Of a stretch of 64,000 bases of DNA, positions 1-9,014 are shown piece after piece. The notes under the pieces are model-generated. The model ran no database searches and was not told the origin of the DNA. It was given only the letters and a program-made list of their open reading frames with translations. Made by a program: the position numbers and the translations under genes. The stretch covers positions 1 through 64,000 of the forward strand of contig JAWKTT010000004.1 of NCBI GenBank assembly GCA_041398965.1, in the 5' to 3' direction. This stretch comes from JAWKTT01 sp041398965. GTDB lineage: Bacteria > Planctomycetota > Planctomycetia > Planctomycetales > Planctomycetaceae. Every line of letters begins with the position of its first letter. Position 1 is the first letter of the stretch.

Positions 1-34
1 GGGATTCGATCCGGCACGAGCGGAACTTCCATAA
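1..34 (+). CDS. Possible C-terminal tail of a truncated gene
   Basis: The reading frame starting at base 2 gives ten residues (GFDPARAELP) and then TAA at 32-34. Another frame is open to a TGA at 58-60, so which one is the real tail cannot be decided from this window. A terminator-like hairpin follows at 74-94, which supports a plus-strand gene ending just inside the left edge. No function can be assigned. Confidence 0.3.
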   Translation, partial: GFDPARAELP

Positions 35-73
35 AAGGGCATCCCTGCCCCCGCCGGTGACAAGTCAGCGACG

Positions 74-94
74 CGACCATCCTTGGTCGTTTTT
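74..94 (+). terminator. Intrinsic terminator
   Basis: A perfect 6-bp stem, CGACCA / TGGTCG with a TCCT loop, is followed directly by five T residues. It is placed to end transcription of the plus-strand gene that enters from the left edge. Confidence 0.6.
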
Positions 95-411
95 GTGGGC
101 GGTATGAAGGTGGTTGATTCGCAAGAACCGATGTTTAATGACTCTCGACACGTCTCATCCATGACGTGTCGCAACACCTCCGGGAGTGTTCCCGATTCGC
201 CGAATTCGGTCAAGCAGAGTTTGTCCTTCAGAGCCACACTGCCCCGCAAGTTTGTAAAACCTACAGAGTTCGTTCTGGTCCCAACACCCGGCATCTATAC
301 CACCGACAAGTTCGTCCGTCGCACATCACGATCGTGCAGACTCCAAGTCGGCCCCTTCCTACAATTTCGCGAGGATACGCAAGTTTGAGACGAGTCATCG
401 ACGCAATCCCT
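95..411. other. Gene-less stretch
   Basis: This stretch lies between the left-edge terminator and the stop codon of the minus-strand sua5 gene. Open frames exist on both strands, but their translations are rich in Arg, Ser and Cys and resemble no family I know. I see no RNA gene or clear repeat here. Confidence 0.5.
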
Positions 412-1437
412 TCACCCGTCGATGTACTGAGCCTTTGCCGCCGCTCGAAACAAGCGGTCGTTGAGGGCACGCCCCAGATTCACTTGCGGGAATGGAGTCG
501 CAACGATCAGGTCAACTCCAGACGCGTCAAGACTTCGCAGTGCGGCAAAGAATCGAGCGGTCGCTTCAACGAAGTCTCCTGTCGGCGACAACACCTCAAG
601 GCGGTCAAATCGCTCGGGGCAAGGGGGAGCCTGAAAAGCGAGTCCGCCGAGTTTCTTGACTTCAGGTAGTGCCGCGTCCCAGGTTGGAAGAATTGATAGA
701 GGTGTTCTCGGCGAGTAATGCTGGAGCAGTTGTCCGGGCGACGTTTGTGGAACCGTTTCGGCAAGGGGTGATGTGACAGACTCCAACGGTCCGAGAAATG
801 CTTCGAGAGATTCCTGTGTTACTCCACCATGTCGCAGAATGCTTGGTCGCCCCGGACCTAATCGTAAGACGGTGGATTCAATCCCGACTCGACAGGGGCC
901 GCCGTCAAGGACCATGTCGATACGATGACCGAGTTGCTCCATCACATGGATGGCAGTCGTCGGACTAACGCGACCAAACGGGTTCGCGCTCGGAGCCGCA
1001 ACGGGGCATCCCGCCTCGCGCAGCATGGCAAGTGCGAACGGATGATCGGGGACCCGCAGGCCGACATCGGGAAGACCTGCGGTCACTAAGTCCGGGATGG
1101 CATCTTTTTTAGGAAGCAGCAGAGTCAATGGGCCGGGCCAGAAGTGCGCGGCCAGTCCAATCGCGATGTCCGGGACATCACGGGCAAACGAGAGGGCACT
1201 CTCGGCATCGGCGGCATGGACGATCAAAGGGTCAAAGTGCGGCCGTTCTTTTGCCGAAAAAATGCGGGCAACCGCTTCGACATCAAGGGCATTCCCACCG
1301 AGACCGTACACTGTTTCCGTTGGAAACGCGACCAGTCCACCAGCGCGAATCATCTGTGCCGCCTCGCTGGTCTCCTGGGTGATGACCGCGATTTGAGATG
1401 AATTGGAGCGTCTCCATTCTCCGGTCGAACTCTCCAT
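412..1437 (-). CDS. sua5: Threonylcarbamoyl-AMP synthase, Sua5 type
   Basis: It makes L-threonylcarbamoyladenylate from threonine, bicarbonate and ATP, the first step of the t6A37 modification of ANN-decoding tRNAs. The 341-residue protein has the two-domain Sua5 layout. An N-terminal YrdC domain (about residues 18-205) carries the conserved FPTETVYGLG segment near residue 36, the KERP segment, and SANPFG. A C-terminal Sua5 domain begins around SPGQLLQHYSPRTP and gives the extra length over the short TsaC form. The start lies only 3 bp after the stop of the upstream universal stress gene, so the two are probably cotranscribed. The family call is firm; the ATG start is the first one available. 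Confidence 0.93.
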   Translation of the reverse strand: MESSTGEWRRSNSSQIAVITQETSEAAQMIRAGGLVAFPTETVYGLGGNALDVEAVARIFSAKERPHFDPLIVHAADAESALSFARDVPDIAIGLAAHFWPGPLTLLLPKKDAIPDLVTAGLPDVGLRVPDHPFALAMLREAGCPVAAPSANPFGRVSPTTAIHVMEQLGHRIDMVLDGGPCRVGIESTVLRLGPGRPSILRHGGVTQESLEAFLGPLESVTSPLAETVPQTSPGQLLQHYSPRTPLSILPTWDAALPEVKKLGGLAFQAPPCPERFDRLEVLSPTGDFVEATARFFAALRSLDASGVDLIVATPFPQVNLGRALNDRLFRAAAKAQYIDG

Positions 1438-1440
1438 TGC

Positions 1441-2394
1441 CTAGGATTCTTTCGTCACAGGACAGTAGAAGTCGTCCGGCTTGATGGCGAGCAACGAACA
1501 GTGAATCCGATGCAGCAACTCTTCGGCAGTGTTCCCGAGCAATAAGCCGGTCACTCCACCGCGAGCAACTGTCCCCATCACTAGCAGATCAATGTTGTGC
1601 TCCTCCAAAGCCTCTTCAATGACCACCGCCGCCGCACCTCGTTGAACCTCGATCCGAACTCCCTCTTCGATTGTGCGGTAGTCGGTCTGGCTGAGCCGCT
1701 CGAAGACCTCTTCTTCTGCGTCTCGCTGCACCTTTTGGCGATACGCTTCGATCTCATCGTCCGGCGTTTCGAGGCGGAACAACCTTCGATCGAGCGGGAA
1801 TTCGATGGCATGAACCACCAGCAGGCGGGCATTCATCAACTGTGCCGCAGAGACCCCCATATGCAGCGCCTTCAGTCCGACATCCGAAAAGTCATCGGCT
1901 ACCAGAATTGTCTGCACATGGCCGTCAGTCTCGGGGCGATAGACCCACACAGGACAAGGGCACTTTCGAAGCAGCTTGACGGTGGTACTGCCAAAAAAGA
2001 ATCGTGACGCAACCCCTCGACTACTTGTTCCAACAATCAACAGGTCGATATCTTGTGCCAGGACATATCGAATGAGAGCCTCCCAGACCCTCCCGGCCAC
2101 AACCTGGGTAACTACCAGTTTCACTCCTGCAGCGCGTGCTTCCTCACCAATCTGATCGAGAGCTGTCGCCGCAGCCTCTCGCAGCGTCGCTTCGGCTGAC
2201 TTCTCGACGATGTCTTCCGTGGTAATGGCCGGAATATTGAGGACACTGACGAGGTGCAACTCGGCCCCAGTGACCGCAGCCAACTGCACGGCTCGCGAGA
2301 CGGCAGCCGATGGGGCGGGGCGAAGTGTTTCCGACACCAGCGTACTTTCGCTTCCTAAATCGACACCAACTAAGACTTTTTGGACACGTTGCAT
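1441..2394 (-). CDS. Universal stress protein with two UspA domains
   Basis: The 317-residue protein holds two tandem Usp domains (about residues 1-155 and 160-310). Each has the ATP-binding pattern near its end: GTSSRGVASRFFFGST in the first and GTVARGGVTGLLLGNT in the second. Such tandem proteins are cytoplasmic nucleotide-binding stress or signalling proteins; the ligand and stress cannot be read from the sequence. I chose the ATG at 2394 (MQRVQKVLVGVD) because a GGGAG sequence lies 7 bases upstream and the domain starts immediately; a longer frame reaches 2445. It is probably the first gene of an operon with sua5 and is divergent from the exonuclease at 2630. Confidence 0.88.
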   Translation of the reverse strand: MQRVQKVLVGVDLGSESTLVSETLRPAPSAAVSRAVQLAAVTGAELHLVSVLNIPAITTEDIVEKSAEATLREAAATALDQIGEEARAAGVKLVVTQVVAGRVWEALIRYVLAQDIDLLIVGTSSRGVASRFFFGSTTVKLLRKCPCPVWVYRPETDGHVQTILVADDFSDVGLKALHMGVSAAQLMNARLLVVHAIEFPLDRRLFRLETPDDEIEAYRQKVQRDAEEEVFERLSQTDYRTIEEGVRIEVQRGAAAVVIEEALEEHNIDLLVMGTVARGGVTGLLLGNTAEELLHRIHCSLLAIKPDDFYCPVTKES

Positions 2395-2629
2395 GTTAAA
2401 CTCCCCAATGTCGACCGTTGAGGCTCCCCACATTCGCAGGAGCACAGAAACCTCTGTTGTCGTAGCCCGATGGGCCTCCCTGTCAACGTGTGAATCTCCT
2501 ATTCAACTTCCGCCCCTTCTTGAACATCATCGATTCCATTCTACTCGATCACGGTAACATCCCAACAGTCAGCTTTCATTACCTCGTCGCGAATTCGTTT
2601 CCGAACAAGTAACACAACAGAGTTCTTTC

Positions 2630-3211
2630 ATGCGTGAAGTGTACGTCAGCACCGATGTGGAAACAGATGGTCCCATCCCCGGACCACACTCAATGCTCAG
2701 TTTGGGGTCAGCAGCTTTCACCTCGGACAAAAAGCTCCTCGGTACTTTCGACGTAAACCTCGAAACGCTCCCGGAGGCCGCCCCTTGTCCAGAGACGATG
2801 CACTGGTGGGGGACGCAGCCTGAAGCCTGGGCCAAGTGCCGTCAAAACCCGCAGTCGCCAGAAGCTGCCATTCGTCGTTATGTTGACTGGCTCGATTCGC
2901 TGCCGGGGCGTCCAGTTTTCGTCGGCTATCCCGCCGGCTTCGACTTCCTGTTCGTCTACTGGTATCTCATCCGCTTTGCGGGGCGAAGTCCGTTCTCTTT
3001 CGCTGCAATCGATGTCAAGACCTTCGCAATGGCACTGCTGAAACGTCCGTTTCGATCGATCACGAAGCGGTCCCTTCCAAGGCGTTGGTTCGATGGACAC
3101 CCCCACACGCATTGTGCTTTGGACGATGCCATCGAACAAGGAGCCCTGTTCTGCAACATGCTCATGGAGTCCCGGGAATCTTCCCCCCCGGACATCAATG
3201 CCGCCAACTGA
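2630..3211 (+). CDS. DnaQ-like 3'-5' exonuclease domain protein
   Basis: This 193-residue protein is a stand-alone DEDDh exonuclease fold. It begins with the metal-binding DxE pair in TDVETDG (Asp9, Glu11). A further Asp is in AGFDFLF, and the last motif is HCALDDA. It should use two metal ions to hydrolyse nucleic acid from the 3' end, but DNA versus RNA substrate cannot be told. There are no polymerase, RRM or helicase modules. The gene is divergent from the usp-sua5 pair and lies about 150 bp before the pseudouridine synthase on the same strand. Confidence 0.75.
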   Translation: MREVYVSTDVETDGPIPGPHSMLSLGSAAFTSDKKLLGTFDVNLETLPEAAPCPETMHWWGTQPEAWAKCRQNPQSPEAAIRRYVDWLDSLPGRPVFVGYPAGFDFLFVYWYLIRFAGRSPFSFAAIDVKTFAMALLKRPFRSITKRSLPRRWFDGHPHTHCALDDAIEQGALFCNMLMESRESSPPDINAAN

Positions 3212-3358
3212 TCACTCCCGTGGGCCAGGCGACAGGCCGATTGACAGCCGCTTCCCAAAGGGCCGGTGGAGTCGTTACAACGATGGCATTTCCGTCTAAG
3301 TACCCCATCGAAGGGATGCTTTCGACGATCCTCCCCCGTTCTCAAAGAGTTGACTTCT

Positions 3359-4378
3359 GTGACTCCCCCCGTCTTTGAACTGATCGTCGAGCCGGAGTTG
3401 CGGGGCGTGCGAATCGATTCCTTCCTGGCGAAGCACTTTCGCAACTACTCGCAGTGGCGTCTCTCGCGGATGGTGAGGTGCGGGTGTGCGAGCGTCAATG
3501 GGGCTCCAGCCGATGAGACGCGTCGAGTCTTTCCGGGCGAAGCGGTCCGCCTGTCGCTCGTCGAACCGCCCGATAAACTCCTCAATGCCGAGTCACGCGA
3601 GTTGCCGGTGTATTATGTCGACCCTTGGATGCTGGTTGTCGACAAACCGGCGGGGATGATCGCACATCCCACGGGGGAGTATCAGTCGGGAACTCTGGCG
3701 AACATTCTCCAGTCGTATTTCGACCAGAAAACGCCGCTACGAGGATTGGTTCGGCCGGGGATTGTCCATCGGCTCGACAGGCACACGAGCGGCCTGATGG
3801 TGGTGGCGGCACATCATTTATCGCACCGGCATCTTGCATCCGCCTTTGAAGCGGGACGAGTTGCGAAGACTTACGTCGCTTTGGTGGAAGGGGTCATGCC
3901 CCGAGACACGGGGGTCATCGATTTGCCAATCGGTCGGGCCAGAGAAGGACGCCTCGTCTTGATGTCGGCTCGCGGTGATGCGGTCGACGCGAAGCCCTCG
4001 AAGACGAGCTATCGGGTGTTGCGGCGTTTTGCCGAGCATACCATGGTGGAGTGTCGCCCGGCGACCGGTCGCAACCATCAGATTCGGGTGCATCTGTCGC
4101 AGATTGGTCACCCATTGATCGGCGATGAATTCTACATGGCTCACGGAGCGATCCGTCCCCTCAACCCGGATTGGATTCCAGTCGCCCCGGAAGACTTCGA
4201 CGCCAATTTCGTCGACGAAATCGAAACAGGCTTTCCCATCCGGCGTCATGCCCTACATGCCATGAAACTCGAATTGGCTCATCCGATCAGTGGACTCTGG
4301 ATGACGTTTCAGTCCATCCTCCCCCCCGACTTTCAGGCGACAATCGATGTGTTGAGCGACGGGGCGAGTGTTTCGTAG
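3359..4378 (+). CDS. RluA-family pseudouridine synthase
   Basis: It isomerises uridine to pseudouridine in structured RNA, probably rRNA. The 339-residue protein has an N-terminal S4 RNA-binding domain (about residues 17-68) and a catalytic domain with the diagnostic HRLDR motif at 137-141, so the catalytic Asp is residue 140. RPATGRNHQIRVHL follows further on. I placed the start at the GTG at 3359, since the open frame upstream to 3266 encodes a basic stretch not typical of the family. The S4 plus RluA layout is that of RluC/RluD, but the target uridines cannot be inferred. Confidence 0.9.
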   Translation: MTPPVFELIVEPELRGVRIDSFLAKHFRNYSQWRLSRMVRCGCASVNGAPADETRRVFPGEAVRLSLVEPPDKLLNAESRELPVYYVDPWMLVVDKPAGMIAHPTGEYQSGTLANILQSYFDQKTPLRGLVRPGIVHRLDRHTSGLMVVAAHHLSHRHLASAFEAGRVAKTYVALVEGVMPRDTGVIDLPIGRAREGRLVLMSARGDAVDAKPSKTSYRVLRRFAEHTMVECRPATGRNHQIRVHLSQIGHPLIGDEFYMAHGAIRPLNPDWIPVAPEDFDANFVDEIETGFPIRRHALHAMKLELAHPISGLWMTFQSILPPDFQATIDVLSDGASVS

Positions 4379-4420
4379 GCAGGAACTCGTCACGAGTCAT
4401 TTGATCGTGGGAGAGAGTGG

Positions 4421-4888
4421 CTATTTTTTCTTGGGGGGGCGGGAGGTGAGGTACGAGAGGCCGGCATCGATGAGGACGCGGCCACGCAAAGCTTCTCGTC
4501 CGAGCAGCATCCGGAAGCCCATGGCGTCACGATTGGCCAAAGTCAACTCGATCTCCCACTCTTTGTCTCCCAGTCGCAGCGAAGTCTTGATGACAGGACG
4601 TTTCTCGGCATGCCCCGAAGAACTTCGAACTGTCCGGTACTCGACCAGCGGACTCTCGGCCCAGACTTCGCCATCGCGGACTCGCTGCAAAGGGTGGACC
4701 GCGAAACGGACCCAGCACGTCCCCTCTCGGGTGAACTCTTCGATCTCGAACGCATGCAACGATGACGTCCTCGCTCCGGTGTCGAGCTTCGCCTTAATCG
4801 GGTTCACCCCGAGGTCGGGCAATGCGACCCACTCTCGCCAACCAACCGCCGGCAGAACTCGCGCCTGATCTCGTCGTCGTTTTGCCAT
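4421..4888 (-). CDS. RimK-associated retropepsin-like zinc protease
   Basis: The 155-residue protein matches the PF05618 family, usually annotated as ATP-dependent zinc protease and often encoded beside rimK. It has a single domain with the retropepsin-like active-site segment KLDTGARTSSLHA near residue 36 and a conserved GREALRGRVLIDAG region near the end. Members are thought to act on or with peptides or proteins modified by RimK-type ATP-grasp ligases. Here it follows mrp by 78 bp on the same strand, while the rimK homologue of this window lies 22 kb away at 26781. The ATP dependence in the family name is not supported by any motif in this protein. Confidence 0.8.
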   Translation of the reverse strand: MAKRRRDQARVLPAVGWREWVALPDLGVNPIKAKLDTGARTSSLHAFEIEEFTREGTCWVRFAVHPLQRVRDGEVWAESPLVEYRTVRSSSGHAEKRPVIKTSLRLGDKEWEIELTLANRDAMGFRMLLGREALRGRVLIDAGLSYLTSRPPKKK

Positions 4889-4966
4889 GTCTAAACCGCC
4901 GTTGGTCGAGTTTCGACGTCTCTACGCAAAGTGTGTCCCGTCTGGTGATCGCTCGGAATTCTCGAG

Positions 4967-6040
4967 TTACAGAATCTCGAGCGTCGGCATCGCAGGGGCA
5001 TTTAATAATTCACGAACGACTTGCAACGCGACTTGCTGGCAAACATTCGTCAACGCCTCACGACTCGGAGATTCCGCATCAAACAACCGGCTCATCTTTC
5101 CCGCGTCTCCCTGGATGCGAATCTGTGGATCGATCGGAATCTCTCCCAAGAACGGCAACCCCATCTCTTCGGCCTTCTTGCGTGTCCCCCCACGACCAAA
5201 AATGTCGCCACTCATATTCTCGACCATCCCCAAGACGGGAATCTTCACTTGCCGGAACATGGAGACCGCTTTCACGGCATCTAACAAGGCCACCTGTTGA
5301 GGCGTACAGACGACCACCGCGCCGGCCAACTGAACCGTCTGCGACAGTGTCAACGCGACATCGCCAGTTCCCGGGGGCATGTCTACGATGAGATAGTCCA
5401 ACTCTCCCCAATTCGTCTGATGAAGTAACTGAGTCAGCCACTTGTGCAGCATCGGTCCCCGCCAGACCACAGCTTGCTCCGCCGGGACCATCAATCCCAT
5501 CGACATCATCCGCAGACCATCCGATTCCAACGGTTCGATGCGGTCGATCGTCCGTCCGTCAGGAGTGGTGAACTGCTTGATCTCGGGCTGTCCACTCACT
5601 CCCAGCAGATGCGGAATACTCGGCCCGTAGACGTCCGCGTCCAAGAGGCCAACTCGCGCCCCGGATTTGAGCAGACCATAAGCGAGAGAAGCTGAAACTG
5701 TTGACTTCCCAACTCCCCCCTTCCCGCTTCCGACCGCAATGACGTTTGCGACTCGGAGGCCGATGTTTCCCCCGGCATGTTTCCCCTTGACCTTAGAAGT
5801 AAACGTCACCTCGACCGGAGTCTCGCCGACAAGTGTCGAGAGTGCTTCTCGAATGAGGTTGGCAATTCGTGTCGGGTGAGGATATGCAGGTGTCGGCAAG
5901 GTCAGCTCGATCTGCACGCCATTATGGTCAGCCTCAACCTTTGTAATGACTCCGAGTTCGCCCAGCGAACGATTCAGTTCCGGGTCAATCAAAGGGGCGA
6001 TCAGTGATCGCACTTGGTTGGCATCAAGACTCGAACTCAT
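4967..6040 (-). CDS. apbC: Mrp/ApbC-type iron-sulfur carrier ATPase
   Basis: This 357-residue P-loop protein is a likely iron-sulfur cluster carrier. Residues 1-95 form the N-terminal MIP18/DUF59-like domain, with the segment DPELNRSLGELGVI. The deviant Walker A motif GKGGVGKST lies near residue 112, DADVYGPSIPHLLG near 136, and DMPPGTGD near 222, all diagnostic for Mrp/NBP35 proteins. I do not see the C-terminal CxxC found in some members, which is usual for many bacterial ApbC proteins. It is probably cotranscribed with the downstream zinc protease. Confidence 0.93.
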   Translation of the reverse strand: MSSSLDANQVRSLIAPLIDPELNRSLGELGVITKVEADHNGVQIELTLPTPAYPHPTRIANLIREALSTLVGETPVEVTFTSKVKGKHAGGNIGLRVANVIAVGSGKGGVGKSTVSASLAYGLLKSGARVGLLDADVYGPSIPHLLGVSGQPEIKQFTTPDGRTIDRIEPLESDGLRMMSMGLMVPAEQAVVWRGPMLHKWLTQLLHQTNWGELDYLIVDMPPGTGDVALTLSQTVQLAGAVVVCTPQQVALLDAVKAVSMFRQVKIPVLGMVENMSGDIFGRGGTRKKAEEMGLPFLGEIPIDPQIRIQGDAGKMSRLFDAESPSREALTNVCQQVALQVVRELLNAPAMPTLEIL

Positions 6041-6347
6041 GTTGACTCTCGTTTAGGTCATTCGCCCAGGGGGGGAAGTTTTGAAATCGTCGACTATCGA
6101 CCGAAAGGCTGCTTGGAAAACTCTCGACCCGATTACTGCCGCCGGGCAGGCAACAGCATACTGGCAAATCATAGTGAGATCAGCCAGTAAGGCACCCGTC
6201 GGCCCAAGGGTGTTCGTGGTTTTCTCGATGATTGCACAGGGAACATCGGTTTGGTCACTTCAGGATTACACGGCGAATGGGTAAGGTGTGACGCAATGTC
6301 GTTGCCCTGGTCTTACCTCTCCATTCCTCCTTTTCCCTTCGTGATTC
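6041..6347. other. Divergent intergenic region, apbC / fabI
   Basis: This 307-bp gap should hold the promoters of apbC (minus) and fabI (plus). I cannot point to convincing -35/-10 boxes or an operator. The only open frame (6081-6284) looks non-coding. Confidence 0.4.
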
Positions 6348-7154
6348 ATGGATTTCTTACAGCTAAGCGGACGTTCGGTCCTTGTGGTCGGTGTCGCCAA
6401 TAAGAAAAGCGTCGCATGGAAAGGGGCACAGGCTCTTGTCGAAGCTGGGGCCGACGTATTGTATTCGGTCCGGAGCGAACAGCGGCGAGACCAACTTCGC
6501 AAATTGGTCGGAGAGGCCCCCCCGATCTACATTTGCGACGTCGAACGACCTGACGACATCGAACGTCTGAAAGACGAAGTCGCCGCCGACCGAAAGCAAT
6601 TGGCCGGAATGCTGCATTCCATTGCTTTCGCCGATTACTCCGCAGGATGGCTCCCCTTTCACGAGACCCCAAGGTCAGCCTTCTTGCAGGCCGTCGACAT
6701 CTCGTGTTTCTCGCTGATCGCCCTGTCAAACGCGATGAAGGAACTTCTGGATCCAGAAACGGGGAGTGTCGTCACAGTCTCGATTTCGACGACTCGCATG
6801 GCTGCCGAGAATTATGGATACATGGCCCCAGTCAAAGCCTGTCTCGATTCAACCGTCGCCTTTCTGGCGAAGTCGTTCTCCGAATTCTCCCGCGTCCGGT
6901 TCAACGCAGTCTGTCCCGGTCTGCTGAAGACTTCCGCGTCGGCTGGCATCCCCGGTTATGTCGACAGTTACCTGTTCGCCGAGCAAGCCACCCTCAGGCA
7001 ACATGCGGTCCAGACGGACGAAGTGGCGAACGTCGCCGCATTTCTCTTGAGTCCCCGCTCGTCAGGGATCAACGCCCAGAGACTGGTGGTCGACGCCGGG
7101 ATGGAGATCAACTACTTCGACCGTCGCATCGTCGAACGCTTCATCAACGGTTGA
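6348..7154 (+). CDS. fabI: Enoyl-ACP reductase FabI
   Basis: It reduces the enoyl-ACP double bond with NAD(P)H in the last step of fatty-acid elongation. The 268-residue SDR-fold protein has the FabI-specific nucleotide-binding segment GVANKKSVAW (residues 15-24) in place of the classical TGxxxGIG. SIAFAD is near 88, and the active-site region NYGYMAPVKA holds the catalytic Tyr and Lys. The C-terminal part has the expected G-N-A segment followed by VVDAGMEINYF. The ATG has no strong ribosome binding site, as for many genes here. Confidence 0.88.
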   Translation: MDFLQLSGRSVLVVGVANKKSVAWKGAQALVEAGADVLYSVRSEQRRDQLRKLVGEAPPIYICDVERPDDIERLKDEVAADRKQLAGMLHSIAFADYSAGWLPFHETPRSAFLQAVDISCFSLIALSNAMKELLDPETGSVVTVSISTTRMAAENYGYMAPVKACLDSTVAFLAKSFSEFSRVRFNAVCPGLLKTSASAGIPGYVDSYLFAEQATLRQHAVQTDEVANVAAFLLSPRSSGINAQRLVVDAGMEINYFDRRIVERFING

Positions 7155-7269
7155 CGGAAAGTGAGCGATGAATCACGACATATTAACCCGCCGATTTCAT
7201 CGGGGCGGCGATTCGAGTGGATGGGACAAGTGTTATCACCCCAGCAGGTCATCTCCCGGACGCGATCTA

Positions 7270-8103
7270 TCATGCCGCTCGGTGGACACGGAGGGCACGG
7301 GGGCTCCGGCGAGAGGCCGATTGCGATTCGTGCGATTGGGAATCCTGTTCGGTCTTGGTTTCCTCTTGAGAGAGTTCTTCTTCAAACCCATCGACCAGTT
7401 GCAATCGGGGTTGTGCGGGCATCGAGATGACCGTCCCGATTGGGGTCTGGATGTCACGGGACCGTGTTGGTGCCGGTTCGTAAACGGACGGTGCTGGGGG
7501 AGCAGAGGTCTCGAAATCAGTCGCCACTTCACGCGACCGGTCCGCTTCGTTCCGCTGTGATGTCCGATCGGTTTGTCGCGCCTCATTCCGGTCTGTCCTC
7601 GTCGCTGCTGACGTTGTCGTCGGTGCGGTCGAAGTCGGTGCAGAAACGGTCGATGCGGCTGACTTCTGCGTCGTCGTCGATGTTCTCGACTCGCCTGTCC
7701 GCGAAGCGGTCATCTCGGCATGCACGCGGTTGAGGAAGGTTGCAACTTGTTGATTCACGGCGTCCCGGTTCTCATCCATATCAAGACGGGCACGGGTGAC
7801 GAGTCCCAATTGTCGATCACCTCGCTTAGCTTCACGCTCGAACAGGGAGGCATCGGTGATGGCATCGGTCAACACGTACCACGCCACGATGGCCGCCGCG
7901 ATCCCTCCTTGAACTAGCAGAAAAGTCTTGGTGACCTCAACTCCCCCTTCGATCTTCTGAGACTCCACCAAAAACATCGTTGCCATCCCCGAGATGGCCA
8001 GAACACACATCCAAGATGTCGGCGATTGCCAGACCGACTCATATTCGTTGCGGGCAAAGGGATTTCGGGCATTAGATCGGTTGGATGACGATTCCGGATA
8101 CAT
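7270..8103 (-). CDS. Uncharacterised membrane protein with disordered tail
   Basis: I do not recognise the family. From the ATG at 8103 it is 277 residues. It has a short N-terminal segment, two predicted membrane helices (around CVLAISGMATMFLV and FLLVQGGIAAAIVAWYVLTDAI), a charged stretch, then a long Ser/Thr/Ala- and Arg/Asp-rich tail that is probably disordered. The membrane pair near the N-terminus suggests anchoring with the tail in the cytoplasm or periplasm. It faces the zinc-ribbon membrane protein at 8309 across a 205-bp divergent gap. A longer in-frame start near 8150 is possible. Confidence 0.6.
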   Translation of the reverse strand: MYPESSSNRSNARNPFARNEYESVWQSPTSWMCVLAISGMATMFLVESQKIEGGVEVTKTFLLVQGGIAAAIVAWYVLTDAITDASLFEREAKRGDRQLGLVTRARLDMDENRDAVNQQVATFLNRVHAEMTASRTGESRTSTTTQKSAASTVSAPTSTAPTTTSAATRTDRNEARQTDRTSQRNEADRSREVATDFETSAPPAPSVYEPAPTRSRDIQTPIGTVISMPAQPRLQLVDGFEEELSQEETKTEQDSQSHESQSASRRSPRALRVHRAA

Positions 8104-8308
8104 GGAGAAAGTCTCTTGGGATTCCAGTGGACAAACGGCAAGAAATGCGTACATACTATATCTCCGAGCGGTTACTGCCTCGAAGACGAGTCGTTGGTGT
8201 CCAACGAACTCAGGCAGGAACTGCCGGTTGCCCCCGCCGCAAAGTTGCGCAAAATCGCTCACCACACCTATCCCCCCTCCGGTAACCCCTGGCAATCGAG
8301 GCCAATCG

Positions 8309-8914
8309 ATGTCCACGTCTCCCATCTCTTTGCACAGCACTCCGCGCCAGATCGCCACAGTCAGCCTGCTCGTACTGATGTGCCTCGCAATTGTTCCCGC
8401 CTTCCTGATTGCAGACGATGTCGCGACTCCGGCAGATTCGTCAGCAACGGAAAGTGATAGCGCTGCCACAACCTCCGTTGATGAACCGATCGTCCCGCCG
8501 AAGTCTCTGCTGGACGCCCCCAAGAAGCCCAGATCCATCGCAATCTGCGGCGATTGTATGAAAGAGATTGATGGCGATGCGAAGAAGTGCCCGCATTGTG
8601 GGGTCGAACTGACGGACGCCTACGTTCCACCAGCAGAACTGCTCGCCCCCGCTGTCTTGACCAACGATGGCTCGACAGGATCGGGGGGATCATCCGTAAT
8701 AAACAGCGACTCTCCCGAAAACTCGCAGGGCGGTTCAACGGTCCCCCGCGCCCAAATCGCAAACCAACAACAAGTGCCCGGCACGACAGGTTACACCGCA
8801 CCTGCCGAAGAGGGGTCAGGAAACGCAATCCTCGATTTCCTGAAGTCGTTCAAAGGGATCACCCTGATGACCGGCCTCTGCATGCTGTTCTTCTTCTGGA
8901 AACTCAACAGCTAA
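8309..8914 (+). CDS. Zinc-ribbon membrane protein
   Basis: This 201-residue protein has an N-terminal signal or membrane segment (residues 15-35), a Thr/Ser/Ala-rich spacer and a treble-Cys zinc ribbon with Cys80, Cys83, Cys94 and Cys97 (CGDC...CPHC). A long low-complexity linker follows, then a C-terminal membrane helix (residues 182-200, ending FFFWKLNS). The double-anchored layout would place the zinc ribbon on one side as a loop. The frame is open upstream to 7994, but the ATG at 8309 sits directly before a hydrophobic signal. The function is unknown. Confidence 0.65.
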   Translation: MSTSPISLHSTPRQIATVSLLVLMCLAIVPAFLIADDVATPADSSATESDSAATTSVDEPIVPPKSLLDAPKKPRSIAICGDCMKEIDGDAKKCPHCGVELTDAYVPPAELLAPAVLTNDGSTGSGGSSVINSDSPENSQGGSTVPRAQIANQQQVPGTTGYTAPAEEGSGNAILDFLKSFKGITLMTGLCMLFFFWKLNS

Positions 8915-8950
8915 TAGACGTCCGGTCTCTTTGGTTGACGACGATCACTC

Positions 8951-8983
8951 CCCCCAAGCCCCACGTTTACAACGTGGGGACCA
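8951..8983. repeat. Small palindromic repeat, copy 1
   Basis: A perfect 9-bp stem CCCCACGTT (8959-8967) with loop TAC and AACGTGGGG (8971-8979) is preceded by CCAAG and followed by ACCA. The copy at 26528-26560 has the same geometry and flanks. It lies between the convergent ends of the zinc-ribbon gene and ilvD and may also act as a transcript end signal. Confidence 0.65.
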
Positions 8984-9014
8984 TCTCTGGGGGTGAGATC
9001 ACGCCGTAGCTTCC

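Noticed and set aside
1..25. GGATTCGATCC resembles a tRNA T-loop at the left edge
   Set aside because: With a 7-base loop the flanking bases do not form a 5-bp T stem, and no acceptor stem with CCA end follows.
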